Shown here in pieces: positions 9,111 to 17,424 of a DNA stretch of 64,000 nt. The DNA comes from a bacterium. GTDB taxonomy: Bacteria; Myxococcota_A; UBA9160; SZUA-336. The position numbers were made by a program, and so were the translations under genes. Positions within the stretch are counted from its first letter, which is position 1, and each line of letters begins with the position of its first letter. The stretch covers positions 1 through 64,000 of the forward strand of contig JAAELY010000249.1 in the NCBI GenBank assembly GCA_024226335.1, given 5' to 3'. The notes under the pieces were generated by a model, which saw only the letters and a list, made by a program, of their open reading frames with translations, did not search any database and had not been told where the DNA came from.

Positions 9111-10111
9111 TCCACCTGGAACTCGACGAGAAACGGCGTCGTGAGCTACCGGCTTCGCCCACCGCCTGGCTCGACACTTTGCCCGGCTCCGTTCACCTGT
9201 CGATTCCCGGTCGGGATCGAACACGCTCGCGCGCCTGGGTCACCCTTTTGCACGGCAACGAACCTTCGGGAACCCGTGGACTTCACGCCTGGCTCCTCTC
9301 TGGCTCGACCCCCGCCGTGGATTTGCACGCGTTTGTCGTTTCGATCGAAGCCGCGCGGCGCGACGGTCCATTCGGTCATCGCATGCTCCCGGGAGAACCC
9401 GATCTCAATCGTTGTTTTGGCAACCCGACAAAGAACGTGCTCGCGCTTGCGCTGCTTCGGGAGCTTCGCAGCCTCCGTCCCGAAGCCGTGGTGGATATCC
9501 ACAATACCTCCGGACCCAGCCCCGCGTACGGGATCACGACCCGGACCGAGTCGCAGAACTTCGCACTGACGGCGCGATTCTCCGAACGTTTGATTCTCAC
9601 CGATATTCGCCTGGACTCTTTGATGGAGGCCATCGAAGACGAATTTCCAATCGTGACCATCGAATGCGGCGGCGCAAACGATCCCGCTGCTCACCAGGTT
9701 GCGCTTGCGGGCCTGGAAGCCTTTGCGAGCGAACCGCATATCCTCGAGATCGGAAGTCGCACTTCCCCACAACTCCTGAAACACCCCGTCCGCGTGGAAA
9801 TCCAGGAAGACGCGAGTCTGGCTTTTGGCGAGCACGCGCGGCCCGATACCGATCTCACTCTCAAGAGCGACATGGCTCGACACAATTTCGACCCGGTCGC
9901 TCCCGGCGAAGTACTGGGTTGGCTCGGGAATCGCGGACTCGCTGTTCTACGCGCCCAATCGACCGACGAGCGCGATCTGGTGCACGATCTGTTCAAGGCG
10001 CACTCCGACTGTCTGACAGTTGCCGTGCCGCTCGATCTCCTGATGGTCACCACCGATGAAGATGCGGCGAAGAGCGATTGCCTCTTCTACGCCGTTCCGC
10101 CCGGCGACTGA
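9092..10111 (+). CDS. Succinylglutamate desuccinylase/aspartoacylase-family zinc deacylase
   Basis: A 339-residue zinc carboxypeptidase-fold deacylase starting at GTG 9092 inside the end of the ligase gene. The zinc site is readable: LLHGNEPSG gives the H-x-x-E pair, and VDIHNTSGP gives the third histidine. PDLNRCFG is the substrate arginine motif, and VTIECGG holds the catalytic glutamate of the AstE/ASPA family. The C-terminal 120 residues form a beta-rich domain as in aspartoacylase. The overlap with the GCS2-type ligase suggests that one enzyme makes and the other trims or recycles the same N-acyl or gamma-glutamyl compound; that link is inference. Confidence 0.8.
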   Translation: MGFNALIHLELDEKRRRELPASPTAWLDTLPGSVHLSIPGRDRTRSRAWVTLLHGNEPSGTRGLHAWLLSGSTPAVDLHAFVVSIEAARRDGPFGHRMLPGEPDLNRCFGNPTKNVLALALLRELRSLRPEAVVDIHNTSGPSPAYGITTRTESQNFALTARFSERLILTDIRLDSLMEAIEDEFPIVTIECGGANDPAAHQVALAGLEAFASEPHILEIGSRTSPQLLKHPVRVEIQEDASLAFGEHARPDTDLTLKSDMARHNFDPVAPGEVLGWLGNRGLAVLRAQSTDERDLVHDLFKAHSDCLTVAVPLDLLMVTTDEDAAKSDCLFYAVPPGD

Positions 10112-10112
10112 G

Positions 10113-11804
10113 CTAGTCCCAACTGTCGGGGGCGAGTTGCTCCAGCGGAATCGAGTGCGGAAGATCGTTGAAGCGAATCAGGCCCTGACTGACCAGTTCG
10201 AGAGCGTGGTCTCGCATGGGCTGTAGACCGGCTTTCGTCGCAGCTGTGCGGATCTCGTCCAGCGGAAGATGGTGAGAGATGGCGACGCGTAGATCGCGCG
10301 AAGTGGGCAGGTACTCGGCGACCGCGATGCGCCCCATGGAGCCGCGTTGGCGGCAGTGCTGGCAACCCGTGCCGTGCTCCAGGCGAAGATCGGCGGGCGC
10401 AGTCGTCGGAAATACCGTCGACAAGAGATCGGGATCCGCGGATTCTTGCTCCCTGCAGTTTGGGCAGATGCGCTTTACCAGGCGCTGGGAGAAGACGGCT
10501 AGGAGTTCGGCGGCGATCGAATTCGGATGCATTCCGAGATCGTACAGTCGCTGAACCGCATCCACGCTGTCACTCGCGTGAAGCGTCGAGAGAACGAGGT
10601 GTCCGGTCTGCGACGCCCGCAGGGCTTCCAGAGCGGTTTCTGTATCGCGAATCTCACCGACGAAGATCACATCGGGATCATGGCGAACGAAAGAGCGAAC
10701 GGAGTCGGCAAAGCCGTAGCCGATTCCGGCGTTCACCTGGGTTTGGTGAACGTTTTCGATTCTGTATTCGATCGGATCCTCTACGGTCAGCACCTTGCGG
10801 CTGATCTGGTGTGCCAGGTGCTGGAGGCCGGCGTAGAGAGTCGTACTCTTGCCACAACCCGTCGGGCCCACGACGAGCACCAGGCCCGAGGGGTTCTGCA
10901 GGGTTCGTCGATAGATCGCTTCCAGCTCGGTCGACCAGCCCAGAGATCGGATCGAGAATAGCTCCCGATCCTGAGGCAGCAGACGGATGGCAACTCCTTC
11001 GCCGTCGAGCGAGGGCAGGATCTGCACACGCAAGTCGAAGCTCTGTCCTCCGATCTGCGTCGCCGTGCGTCCACCCTGCGGTAGGCGGCGTTCGGTGATG
11101 TCGAGCCGGGCCCGCACTTTCAAGACGTTGACGATGGCGAGAGCGTCGCTGGGGGTCAGTGCGTAGTGGTCCACGTCGTGAAGATCGCCGTCGATCCGGA
11201 GACGCAATCGCACGCGGTCTCCGTGGCGTTCCAGGTGGATGTCACTCGCCCGGCTGCCAGCGGCGTCGAGTAAAAGGGCGTCCAGGATCGCCGCATGTCG
11301 TGCCTCGAGCAGTACATCCTCGCCCAGGAGGTCGACGTCTTGATCGCGGGTGTCGGGACACGGAAGCCCTGAGAGCTGTCCGAGTTCGACCGCCCAGCGC
11401 AGGCGCCGGAAGTCCACTGGCGTAACCAGACAGAGTTCGACCCGTTCGACATCGAAGGAATCGATCAGGTCGAGAACTCGCGGTTCCGGATCCGGACTTG
11501 CGACCAGGAGTACGTCCGCAACGCGCGCAATGGGCAGGACCCGTTTCCGTTCTTGAAAGCGCGAAGGGACGGATCGTGCGACCGCGGCGTCGAGTTTTTC
11601 AAAGAGTTCGTCCGCATCGTAGAGGTGCAGACCGTAAACCTGTGCAACCAGGCGGTAGAGTTCGGGCGGATCGAGTTGACCATCACTGGCCAACACCTCG
11701 CCGATGCTGCATTTCCGCCTTGTCGCTTCGTCCTCTGCAGCAGCGAGTTCGCTTTCCTTCCACGCGTGTTCCGCGAGAAGTCGTTCACGCAATTGGTCGA
11801 TCAT
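10113..11804 (-). CDS. GspE/PilB-type secretion or pilus assembly ATPase
   Basis: A 563-residue cytoplasmic hexameric ATPase of the type II secretion/type IV pilus family. It has an N-terminal MshEN-like domain (residues 1-140), then the ATPase: Walker A GPTGCGKS at 313-320, an Asp box around LTVEDPIEY, Walker B DPDVIFVGEIRD near 377-388, His box TLHASD, and the tetracysteine zinc motif CPNC (447/450) and CQHC (481/484). No secretin, pseudopilin, inner-membrane platform or PilT gene lies nearby, so it is either an orphan partner of a distant system or part of a scattered pilus set. The next gene on the other strand starts beyond its 5' end. Confidence 0.9.
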   Translation of the reverse strand: MIDQLRERLLAEHAWKESELAAAEDEATRRKCSIGEVLASDGQLDPPELYRLVAQVYGLHLYDADELFEKLDAAVARSVPSRFQERKRVLPIARVADVLLVASPDPEPRVLDLIDSFDVERVELCLVTPVDFRRLRWAVELGQLSGLPCPDTRDQDVDLLGEDVLLEARHAAILDALLLDAAGSRASDIHLERHGDRVRLRLRIDGDLHDVDHYALTPSDALAIVNVLKVRARLDITERRLPQGGRTATQIGGQSFDLRVQILPSLDGEGVAIRLLPQDRELFSIRSLGWSTELEAIYRRTLQNPSGLVLVVGPTGCGKSTTLYAGLQHLAHQISRKVLTVEDPIEYRIENVHQTQVNAGIGYGFADSVRSFVRHDPDVIFVGEIRDTETALEALRASQTGHLVLSTLHASDSVDAVQRLYDLGMHPNSIAAELLAVFSQRLVKRICPNCREQESADPDLLSTVFPTTAPADLRLEHGTGCQHCRQRGSMGRIAVAEYLPTSRDLRVAISHHLPLDEIRTAATKAGLQPMRDHALELVSQGLIRFNDLPHSIPLEQLAPDSWD

Positions 11805-11976
11805 CGTGCTCCCTCTACTCTTCCCCTTCCTCTCCTATCGGTTGAATCGCGTCTGCGCAGTAGGCCAATCCTGTCTCGAATCGTCCAAACTCGCTCGACC
11901 TGACGGCCGCAAGCTCCGTCCCCAGTTTTGCTTTGAACTGTCTTATCCTGGCAGCGAACCCCGAGAAGGAGCCCCC

Positions 11977-12936
11977 ATGACCGGAATTCGCACACCTCTG
12001 ACCGAACTTCTGGGTATCGAACACCCCGTCTGCCTGGGGCCGATGGGATTGATCTCCACGCCGCCGATGGTGGCAGCTGTTTCTGAAGCGGGTGGCATCG
12101 GCATCATGGGTACGGCCATGCTCGATTCCGAGAAATTGCGCGAAGCGATCCGCCAGACTCGCGCGCTCACCGACAAGCCCTTCGGCATCAGCCTCATGGC
12201 GGCCATGCCCACCTCGGCAGATCTTGCGAAGGTGGCGATCGAGGAGCGATTGCCTTTCGTGACGACGAGTGCGGGCTCGCCCAAGCGCCTGGCACCGGTT
12301 CTTCGCGACGCCGGAATCGAGAACTACCACGTGGTTCCGAACGTGGCGATGGCTCTCAAGGCCAAGGCCGCTGGTTGTTCGGGGATCATCGCCGAAGGTA
12401 GTGAGGGCGCTTCTTTCAAGAGTCCCGACGAGATCTCCACGCTGGTCCTGATTCCGCAGGTCGCTGACGCGACGGGTCTGCCGGTGATCGGCGCAGGAGG
12501 GATCGGGGATGGTCGTGGTCTGGCCGCTGCGCTCTGCCTCGGAGCGATTGGAGTCCAGATGGGCACGCGTTTCATCGCCACCGAGGAATCGCCCATCCAC
12601 GAAAACTACAAACAGACACTCCTGCAACTGGCCGAGACCGATACTCTGATGGTCGGACGCAAGAGCGGTCCCTTGCGCGTGGCCCGCAACGCGTGCTCAA
12701 ACGAGATGGCGGAGTTCGAGAAGACCACCGACGACGTCGCGCAGTTGAGGTCGACGATCGGCTACCACCGATTCCCCGAAGCCGCTCTCAAGGGAGAAGT
12801 GGACAAGGGACTGGTCGTGGCCGGTCAGGTCGTGGGCATGATCAAGGACATTCCCCCGGTGAAGCAGCTGATTTCGCGCATCGTCGCAGAAGCTGCCGAA
12901 TCACTCGGGCGCAGCAGCGGGTTCGTCCGCGACTGA
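11977..12936 (+). CDS. Nitronate monooxygenase / FabK-like flavoenzyme
   Basis: A 319-residue FMN-dependent TIM-barrel protein of the 2-nitropropane dioxygenase family. The start at ATG 11977 is fixed by GAGAAGGAG five bases upstream; the frame is open further upstream but overlaps the divergent ATPase gene. Motifs are EHPVCLGPMG at the N-terminus, SEAGGIGIMG, the flavin phosphate site PVIGAGGIGDGRG, and GAIGVQMGTRF. Members either oxidise alkyl nitronates or reduce enoyl-ACP; residues that separate the two are not clear to me. Neighbours (enoyl-CoA hydratase, fatty-acid hydroxylase) point mildly towards lipid or xenobiotic metabolism. Confidence 0.85.
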   Translation: MTGIRTPLTELLGIEHPVCLGPMGLISTPPMVAAVSEAGGIGIMGTAMLDSEKLREAIRQTRALTDKPFGISLMAAMPTSADLAKVAIEERLPFVTTSAGSPKRLAPVLRDAGIENYHVVPNVAMALKAKAAGCSGIIAEGSEGASFKSPDEISTLVLIPQVADATGLPVIGAGGIGDGRGLAAALCLGAIGVQMGTRFIATEESPIHENYKQTLLQLAETDTLMVGRKSGPLRVARNACSNEMAEFEKTTDDVAQLRSTIGYHRFPEAALKGEVDKGLVVAGQVVGMIKDIPPVKQLISRIVAEAAESLGRSSGFVRD

Positions 12937-12959
12937 CCGACGGCCGGGCCTGTGCAGCG

Positions 12960-13601
12960 TCAGTTTTCGTCGCGGAGTTCGCGGTTCAGCAGGCGTTTGA
13001 GAATATCGACGTCCCGCGCCAGTGAATCTGCGCTGTCGCCCGATAGGAGCAGAAGACTCGCCAGTCCGGAGAGCGTTGCCAGCGCGTAGCGCGCCATGAG
13101 TACGTGGTGCCTTCGCGAAACCGCTGCGTCGTGAAAGATCTCGAGCCAGGTTTCGTTCCACTCCTTTGCCAGGATGGCGGACCAGGTCGGCGTTTCCTTG
13201 TCTTCTTCCCGGGCGCGAAAGTGCAACAGGATCTCGTGGGTGGTCCGGTAGTCGGCACTGCAAAAGTGCTCCCACGCACGGTCGACGAAGAGCGACACTC
13301 GCTTGTCCAGGGAACCCTTTCGCGGGACGCTTTCGACCCGGCTCACGAAGCGATTGAAAGAGTCTTCGAGAACGGCGGTGAGCATGCCGTCTTTGCCCCC
13401 GAAGTGGTGCTGGACCGCGCCCCAGGTGACCCCGGCCCGACGGGCGATCTCGGCCGCGGTCGTACGTGTGAACCCGACCTCGACCACACTCTGGCTCACC
13501 GCTCCGAGGATCGCCGCGCGGGTCTCTGCGCTGCGCTCGGCGTGCGAGCGGGGCCTGGATTCCGGCATGGGAAGCTTGATTCGGCGCGTTGAGCCGGTCA
13601 T
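12960..13601 (-). CDS. TetR-family transcriptional regulator
   Basis: A 213-residue one-component repressor. The N-terminal helix-turn-helix runs through about residues 22-66: ETRAAILGAV, then TRTTAAEIARRAGVTWGAVQ and HHFGGKDGM, the classic TetR signature. The ligand-binding half has no recognisable specificity. ATG 13568 (MPESRPR) is an alternative start 11 codons in. It is divergent from a membrane fatty-acid hydroxylase gene, and a perfect 12-base palindrome lies in the shared promoter region, so self-control and control of that hydroxylase are likely. Confidence 0.9.
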   Translation of the reverse strand: MTGSTRRIKLPMPESRPRSHAERSAETRAAILGAVSQSVVEVGFTRTTAAEIARRAGVTWGAVQHHFGGKDGMLTAVLEDSFNRFVSRVESVPRKGSLDKRVSLFVDRAWEHFCSADYRTTHEILLHFRAREEDKETPTWSAILAKEWNETWLEIFHDAAVSRRHHVLMARYALATLSGLASLLLLSGDSADSLARDVDILKRLLNRELRDEN

Positions 13602-13625
13602 CCGGCGAAATTACGCGATATTTGC

Positions 13626-13637
13626 ATTGTGCACAAT
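13626..13637. promoter_or_regulatory. Palindromic operator candidate ATTGTGCACAAT
   Basis: A perfect 12-base palindrome sits 25 bases upstream of the TetR start. It overlaps a possible -35 (TTGTGC, 13628-13633) with a -10 TATGCT at 13651-13656, spacing 17, reading towards the hydroxylase. This is the usual place for a TetR operator. Assignment to the adjacent regulator is inference. Confidence 0.5.
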
Positions 13638-13803
13638 AGGTAAAATGGATTATGCTGGGCTTCGTCGAGGCGGTCGCGGGAAGGAGAGGCGGAAGCCAGA
13701 TCCTCCAAGAGAGGCTTTCTCCCGTGTATTCGCTGCCTCGATGAGCGGACTCGCCGTAGCGCCGTCGCCTCTCCCGGCGCGCGAGCGGCCGTAGGAGATC
13801 GAC

Positions 13804-14478
13804 ATGGAACTCTTCATCATCCTGGTCGTCGGTTACACCGCTTCCTATGTCACGTTCGGCACGCTCAAACGCGTGTTCAAGACCGAGGCGATGAAGAGCT
13901 ATGTCATCAGCGCCGATCCCGAACGAGGCGTCGACTCGGCCACTCTGCACCGCTCGGTAAAACTGAACTCGATGGTTTCGTCGGGCTTCATGATCGGGTG
14001 CTGTCTCGTCTTCTCCAGCTTCCTCATCTACACCTCCGAGGTAGCGCTCTGGCGCATACCGTTGGAGATCGCCGTCGTGATCGTCATCTACGACTTCATC
14101 TACTACGCAGTACACCGCTATCCGTTTCACGAGTGGAAGATGCTGCGCGAGGTTCACGCGGTTCACCACCAGACCCGACATCCGCGCGGAGTCGATAGCC
14201 TGCTCCTGCATCCGGCCGAGACTTGCATCGGCCTGGGCGCATTCCTGATCTCCGTTGCTCTCATCGGAGGGGTTCACTACCTCAGTTTTGCGGTGCTCTT
14301 CATCGGCTACACCACGCTCAACGTGATCAACCACGCCGGTTTGAATTTCCAGCGCTTTCCCCTTCGGATCATGGGATGGCTGGCCGTCAAGCACGACAAG
14401 CACCACCGCCGGGATTTCGCCGGGAACTACGCTTTCCTCACCACTATTCCCGACACACTCTTCGGCACGGCAGAGTAG
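13804..14478 (+). CDS. Membrane fatty-acid hydroxylase / sterol desaturase family protein
   Basis: A 224-residue integral membrane di-iron enzyme. It opens with a hydrophobic segment and has two or three further membrane spans (around residues 60-80, 85-100 and 140-170). The histidine clusters of the family are visible: HRYPFHEWKM, HAVHHQTRHP, INHAG and KHDKHHRRDF. Such enzymes hydroxylate or desaturate acyl chains, sterols or carotenoids. The ATG at 13804 follows GTAGGAGATCGAC. The divergent TetR gene and the operator-like palindrome between them suggest induction by a lipid or hydrophobic compound. Confidence 0.85.
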   Translation: MELFIILVVGYTASYVTFGTLKRVFKTEAMKSYVISADPERGVDSATLHRSVKLNSMVSSGFMIGCCLVFSSFLIYTSEVALWRIPLEIAVVIVIYDFIYYAVHRYPFHEWKMLREVHAVHHQTRHPRGVDSLLLHPAETCIGLGAFLISVALIGGVHYLSFAVLFIGYTTLNVINHAGLNFQRFPLRIMGWLAVKHDKHHRRDFAGNYAFLTTIPDTLFGTAE

Positions 14479-14511
14479 GCGCGCAAGCCGCGTACAGACC
14501 GGTGGGTTGGA

Positions 14512-15270
14512 CTAGCGGGGCGCCTTAAGCAGAGAGTCCGAGGCGTCGACGGACTTATCGCTCACCCATGAATCGAGCATGGGATCCGATTGCTCGGCAT
14601 TGAGTATCTCGATCTCGGCCAGCGCTTTCGCCCGGAACTGCTGCTTGATGCGCGCGTAACCGTCGGCGGGCATGCTCGCCAGGTCTCGGGCGATCTCGAT
14701 TCCGCGATCGAGTACTGCCTCGGGCGCCTGTAGTTCGTCCAGAAAACCGCGTGCCACGGCTTCATCCGGGCCGTAGTTCTTGGCGTAGAGCGTCGTGTAG
14801 CGCACGTCTGGCGGCGAGAGTTCGGCTTGAACGACCACTGCCGGCACCGCCGGAAACGGGATGCCAACCCGCGCTTCGGTAAGACCGAACTGATGGTTGC
14901 CCGTCGGTCCGATCCGATAGTCGGCAGTCAGGGCCAGGACAAAGGCGCCCGCGATCGCGTGGCCGTTCACGGCTGCGACGACGGGGAGCGGGCAGCCGTA
15001 GAGCGAACCGATCAAGCGGTTCAGGATCTCCAGGAATTCCCTCTGCTCTTCGGGCGAGTAGTTGGGGACGAGTCGAAGGTCGAGGCCGCCGGAGAAGAAG
15101 TTCCCGGTTCCCGTGATCACCAGAGCCTTCGGGTTCTTCTTCAGGACCTGGTCATAGGCCTTCGCGAAATTCCGCGCGAACCCGAGTGAGAATGCGTTGG
15201 CCGGCGGACGGTTCATGCGGACGATGTCGATGCCGTCTCGCTGCTCGAGAGAGAGATCCTCGAGTTTCAC
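14512..15270 (-). CDS. Enoyl-CoA hydratase/isomerase family protein
   Basis: A 252-residue crotonase-fold protein. GTG 15270 is chosen because CAGGGGAA lies just upstream and the family N-terminus follows directly; the frame is open further but runs into the neighbouring gene. The oxyanion-hole segments are TGTGNFFSGGLDL and AVNGHAIAGAFVLALTADYR, and TEARVGIPFP follows. The usual second catalytic glutamate of hydratases (in a G-x-x-E context) is not obvious, so isomerase or another crotonase activity is possible. It is convergent with the fatty-acid hydroxylase gene and follows the small membrane protein gene by 14 bases. Confidence 0.85.
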   Translation of the reverse strand: MKLEDLSLEQRDGIDIVRMNRPPANAFSLGFARNFAKAYDQVLKKNPKALVITGTGNFFSGGLDLRLVPNYSPEEQREFLEILNRLIGSLYGCPLPVVAAVNGHAIAGAFVLALTADYRIGPTGNHQFGLTEARVGIPFPAVPAVVVQAELSPPDVRYTTLYAKNYGPDEAVARGFLDELQAPEAVLDRGIEIARDLASMPADGYARIKQQFRAKALAEIEILNAEQSDPMLDSWVSDKSVDASDSLLKAPR

Positions 15271-15284
15271 TTCTGATTCCCCTG

Positions 15285-15617
15285 CTAGATGGTCTGATAA
15301 ATGTAGAAGAGCCGGGCGCTGGCCAGCACGAGCAGAACGAGTTTGATGAGGGCGCTGGCTCGGTCGGCCCGCTGAATCCCGTCCGCATCCGAACTTCCCA
15401 GCAATTTCCGTACGAAGAACGGGGTGAGGACCCATGCGATCGGATAGGCCACGATCACCTGATAGCCCATCTGTCGCACCGGATCGTACGCATCCTCATT
15501 CCCGGGATTGTTGATGATCCAGATGAGGATGGCGGGAATGCAGAGAGCGGCTGCAATCGCCGTTGTGATGGACACTAGTTTGAGGACCAACTCGACCTCC
15601 AGTTCAGATCCGGTCAC
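15285..15617 (-). CDS. Small membrane protein of unknown function
   Basis: A 110-residue protein with three predicted membrane spans (about residues 8-34, 52-70 and 88-106), separated by short polar loops. I do not recognise a family. The interval sits between norR and the crotonase gene, all on the minus strand. Stop 15285 is 14 bases before the start of the crotonase gene, suggesting a short operon. Confidence 0.6.
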   Translation of the reverse strand: MTGSELEVELVLKLVSITTAIAAALCIPAILIWIINNPGNEDAYDPVRQMGYQVIVAYPIAWVLTPFFVRKLLGSSDADGIQRADRASALIKLVLLVLASARLFYIYQTI

Positions 15618-15629
15618 CCCAATCCTACC

Positions 15630-17264
15630 TCAAGTCGGCTTCGAACTACTCCCTGTGCCGGTTTCTCGGTGCAAGCCCAGGCGTTTGGCCAATTGATGCA
15701 AATTGCTCCGTTGCATGCCCAGCGTTCGTGCGGCCGCAGCCCAGTTCCCCTCGCAGTGCTCGACGGCCGACCGGATCACCTCGCGCTGGAAGTCTTCCAC
15801 GGCTTTGCGCAGCGACCGCTCTCCGAGCTGGGAGAACTCGAAAGGCCGTTCCGGGGGCGCACTGCTTCCGGCGCTACGCTCGCTGGCCCCGGTCTCTTGA
15901 AAACCCGGCGCGAGTAGAGCTCCCGGCTCGATGTTCCCGGCCTGGATGATGACGGAATCGCCGCGCGGGATGTGCGCGGAAGCGTGGAGTACCGCGCGCG
16001 TGATGGAGTTCTGGAGTTCGCGAACATTGCCCGGCCAGCCCAAGGAGGTCAGGCGATCGACTGCCGCGGGTTCCAGACGCACCGGCCCCAGTCCGAGTCT
16101 TCGACGGTCTTCGTCGCAGAAGGCACCGGCCAGCGCGGGGATGTCTTCGCGTCGTTGACGCAAGGGAGGCACTTCGATGCGATACACGTTCAAGCGGTGG
16201 AAGAGATCGGCCCGAAAACGACCGGCTTCGACTTCGACGGCCAGATCGCGATTGGTGGCGGCGACGATTCTCACGTCTACGTGCAAGCTGCGATCACTGC
16301 CCACACGCTGGATCTCGCCTTCCTGCAGCGCGCGCAAGAGCTTGGGCTGTAGGCCGAGGGGAAGCTCTCCGATCTCGTCCAGGAACAGCGTTCCTCCGTC
16401 GGCGACTTCGAATTTTCCGGCGCGCGTGCCTTCGGCACCTGTAAAGGCGCCGCGTACGTGACCGAAGAGTTCGCTCTCGGCCACCGTCTCCGGCAAGGCT
16501 GCGCAGTTCACGTAGATAAGCGGTTCTTCCGCACGAGTCGATCCAGCGTGTAGCGAACGCGCGACCAGTTCCTTGCCCACACCGGTTTCGCCTGCGATCA
16601 AGACCGTGAAGTCGGAGCGCGCCACCAGGGCGATCTCCTCGCGCAGGTGGGTCATCACCGGGCTGCTTCCGATCAGCAAACCGCCGCGCCTCTGGTGTGC
16701 TTCGCGCAGGAGATCGTGGGCCACCAGGCCGTGTCGGGCGGCCGTGTGTTCCAGGGTTTCGATCAGGTTGCTGGTGCGCATGGCGGCACCGGCCAACGCT
16801 CCCAACGCCGCGAGAAAACTCGGGTCGAAACGATCGAAGGCGTTGGCCTCCAGCGCGTCGATGCTGAGCACGCCGATGAGTTCGCCCTCGGCCCAGAGCG
16901 GACAGCCCAGGCAGGCGTGGATTTCGTTGAGTGCGTGCGGGTCACTCTCCAGCAGTCCGTCGAACGGATCGGGCAGGGGGCTGTCTGGCGGAAAGAGTCG
17001 CGGCGCCAACTCCTTGCAGATGATGTCGAGGCGCGGGTGATCCCGGCGCCGGAAACGTCGGCCCATAGCATCGGGAACCAGGCCGTGGGCCTCCAGCGGG
17101 ATCAGTTCCTCACCGTCGAGGCGCATCAGCACGGCGGCATCGCAGGGCAGGACGCGGCGGATCGAAGCGACCAGGCGCCGGTAGCGGTCCTCGGCAGTCA
17201 GAGACGCATTCAAATCGAGGGCAATCGAGAGGAGTAGATCGAAAGGAGCTGTTGTCTGATTCAT
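15630..17264 (-). CDS. norR: NorR-type sigma-54-dependent activator (nitric oxide sensor)
   Basis: A 544-residue enhancer-binding protein with the NorR layout: an N-terminal GAF domain (about 15-170) that would hold the NO-sensing non-haem iron, a central AAA+ domain (about 195-430) with Walker A GETGVGKE at 225-232 and the sigma-54 contact loop GAFTGA at 272-277, and a C-terminal Fis-type helix-turn-helix ending in [20 protein letters not shown]. It is divergent from a quinol NO reductase gene whose promoter has a perfect -24/-12 element. In enterobacteria and Ralstonia, NorR activates NO detoxification genes in just this arrangement. Confidence 0.9.
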   Translation of the reverse strand: MNQTTAPFDLLLSIALDLNASLTAEDRYRRLVASIRRVLPCDAAVLMRLDGEELIPLEAHGLVPDAMGRRFRRRDHPRLDIICKELAPRLFPPDSPLPDPFDGLLESDPHALNEIHACLGCPLWAEGELIGVLSIDALEANAFDRFDPSFLAALGALAGAAMRTSNLIETLEHTAARHGLVAHDLLREAHQRRGGLLIGSSPVMTHLREEIALVARSDFTVLIAGETGVGKELVARSLHAGSTRAEEPLIYVNCAALPETVAESELFGHVRGAFTGAEGTRAGKFEVADGGTLFLDEIGELPLGLQPKLLRALQEGEIQRVGSDRSLHVDVRIVAATNRDLAVEVEAGRFRADLFHRLNVYRIEVPPLRQRREDIPALAGAFCDEDRRRLGLGPVRLEPAAVDRLTSLGWPGNVRELQNSITRAVLHASAHIPRGDSVIIQAGNIEPGALLAPGFQETGASERSAGSSAPPERPFEFSQLGERSLRKAVEDFQREVIRSAVEHCEGNWAAAARTLGMQRSNLHQLAKRLGLHRETGTGSSSKPT

Positions 17265-17275
17265 AACAAGTTATG
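17262..17275. promoter_or_regulatory. Dyad CATAACAAGTTATG at the norR start
   Basis: CATAAC and GTTATG form a 6-base inverted repeat around AA, overlapping the norR start codon. It lies in an AT-rich stretch unlike the surrounding DNA. A GT-N7-AC match (17296-17306), the loose NorR core reported in E. coli, is 20 bases on. Either could be a NorR site; GT-N7-AC alone is weak evidence because it is common by chance. Confidence 0.4.
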
Positions 17276-17349
17276 AATATAGCAACGTTTCAGAAGTTAT
17301 CAAAACAACAACGATTTCTGTAAGTAGTTGAAATATAAAGGTTTTGATC

Positions 17350-17366
17350 TTGGCCCGAGGATTGCT
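17350..17366 (+). promoter_or_regulatory. Sigma-54 (-24/-12) promoter of norZ
   Basis: TTGGCCCGAGGATTGCT matches the sigma-54 consensus, with GG at 17352-17353 and GC at 17364-17365 exactly 10 bases apart. Transcription would start near 17377, about 48 bases before the norZ ATG. Together with the divergent NorR gene this predicts NO-inducible expression. Confidence 0.8.
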
Positions 17367-17424
17367 CTACGTCGGGGAGTCACTCCGTCAGCGAGGGACG
17401 CAAATCGAACTTGGAGCTTTTGAC

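Noticed and set aside
12901-14406. Long open minus-strand frame of about 500 codons
   Set aside because: It runs across the TetR gene and antisense to the hydroxylase, with no family resemblance; a by-product of high GC at third positions.
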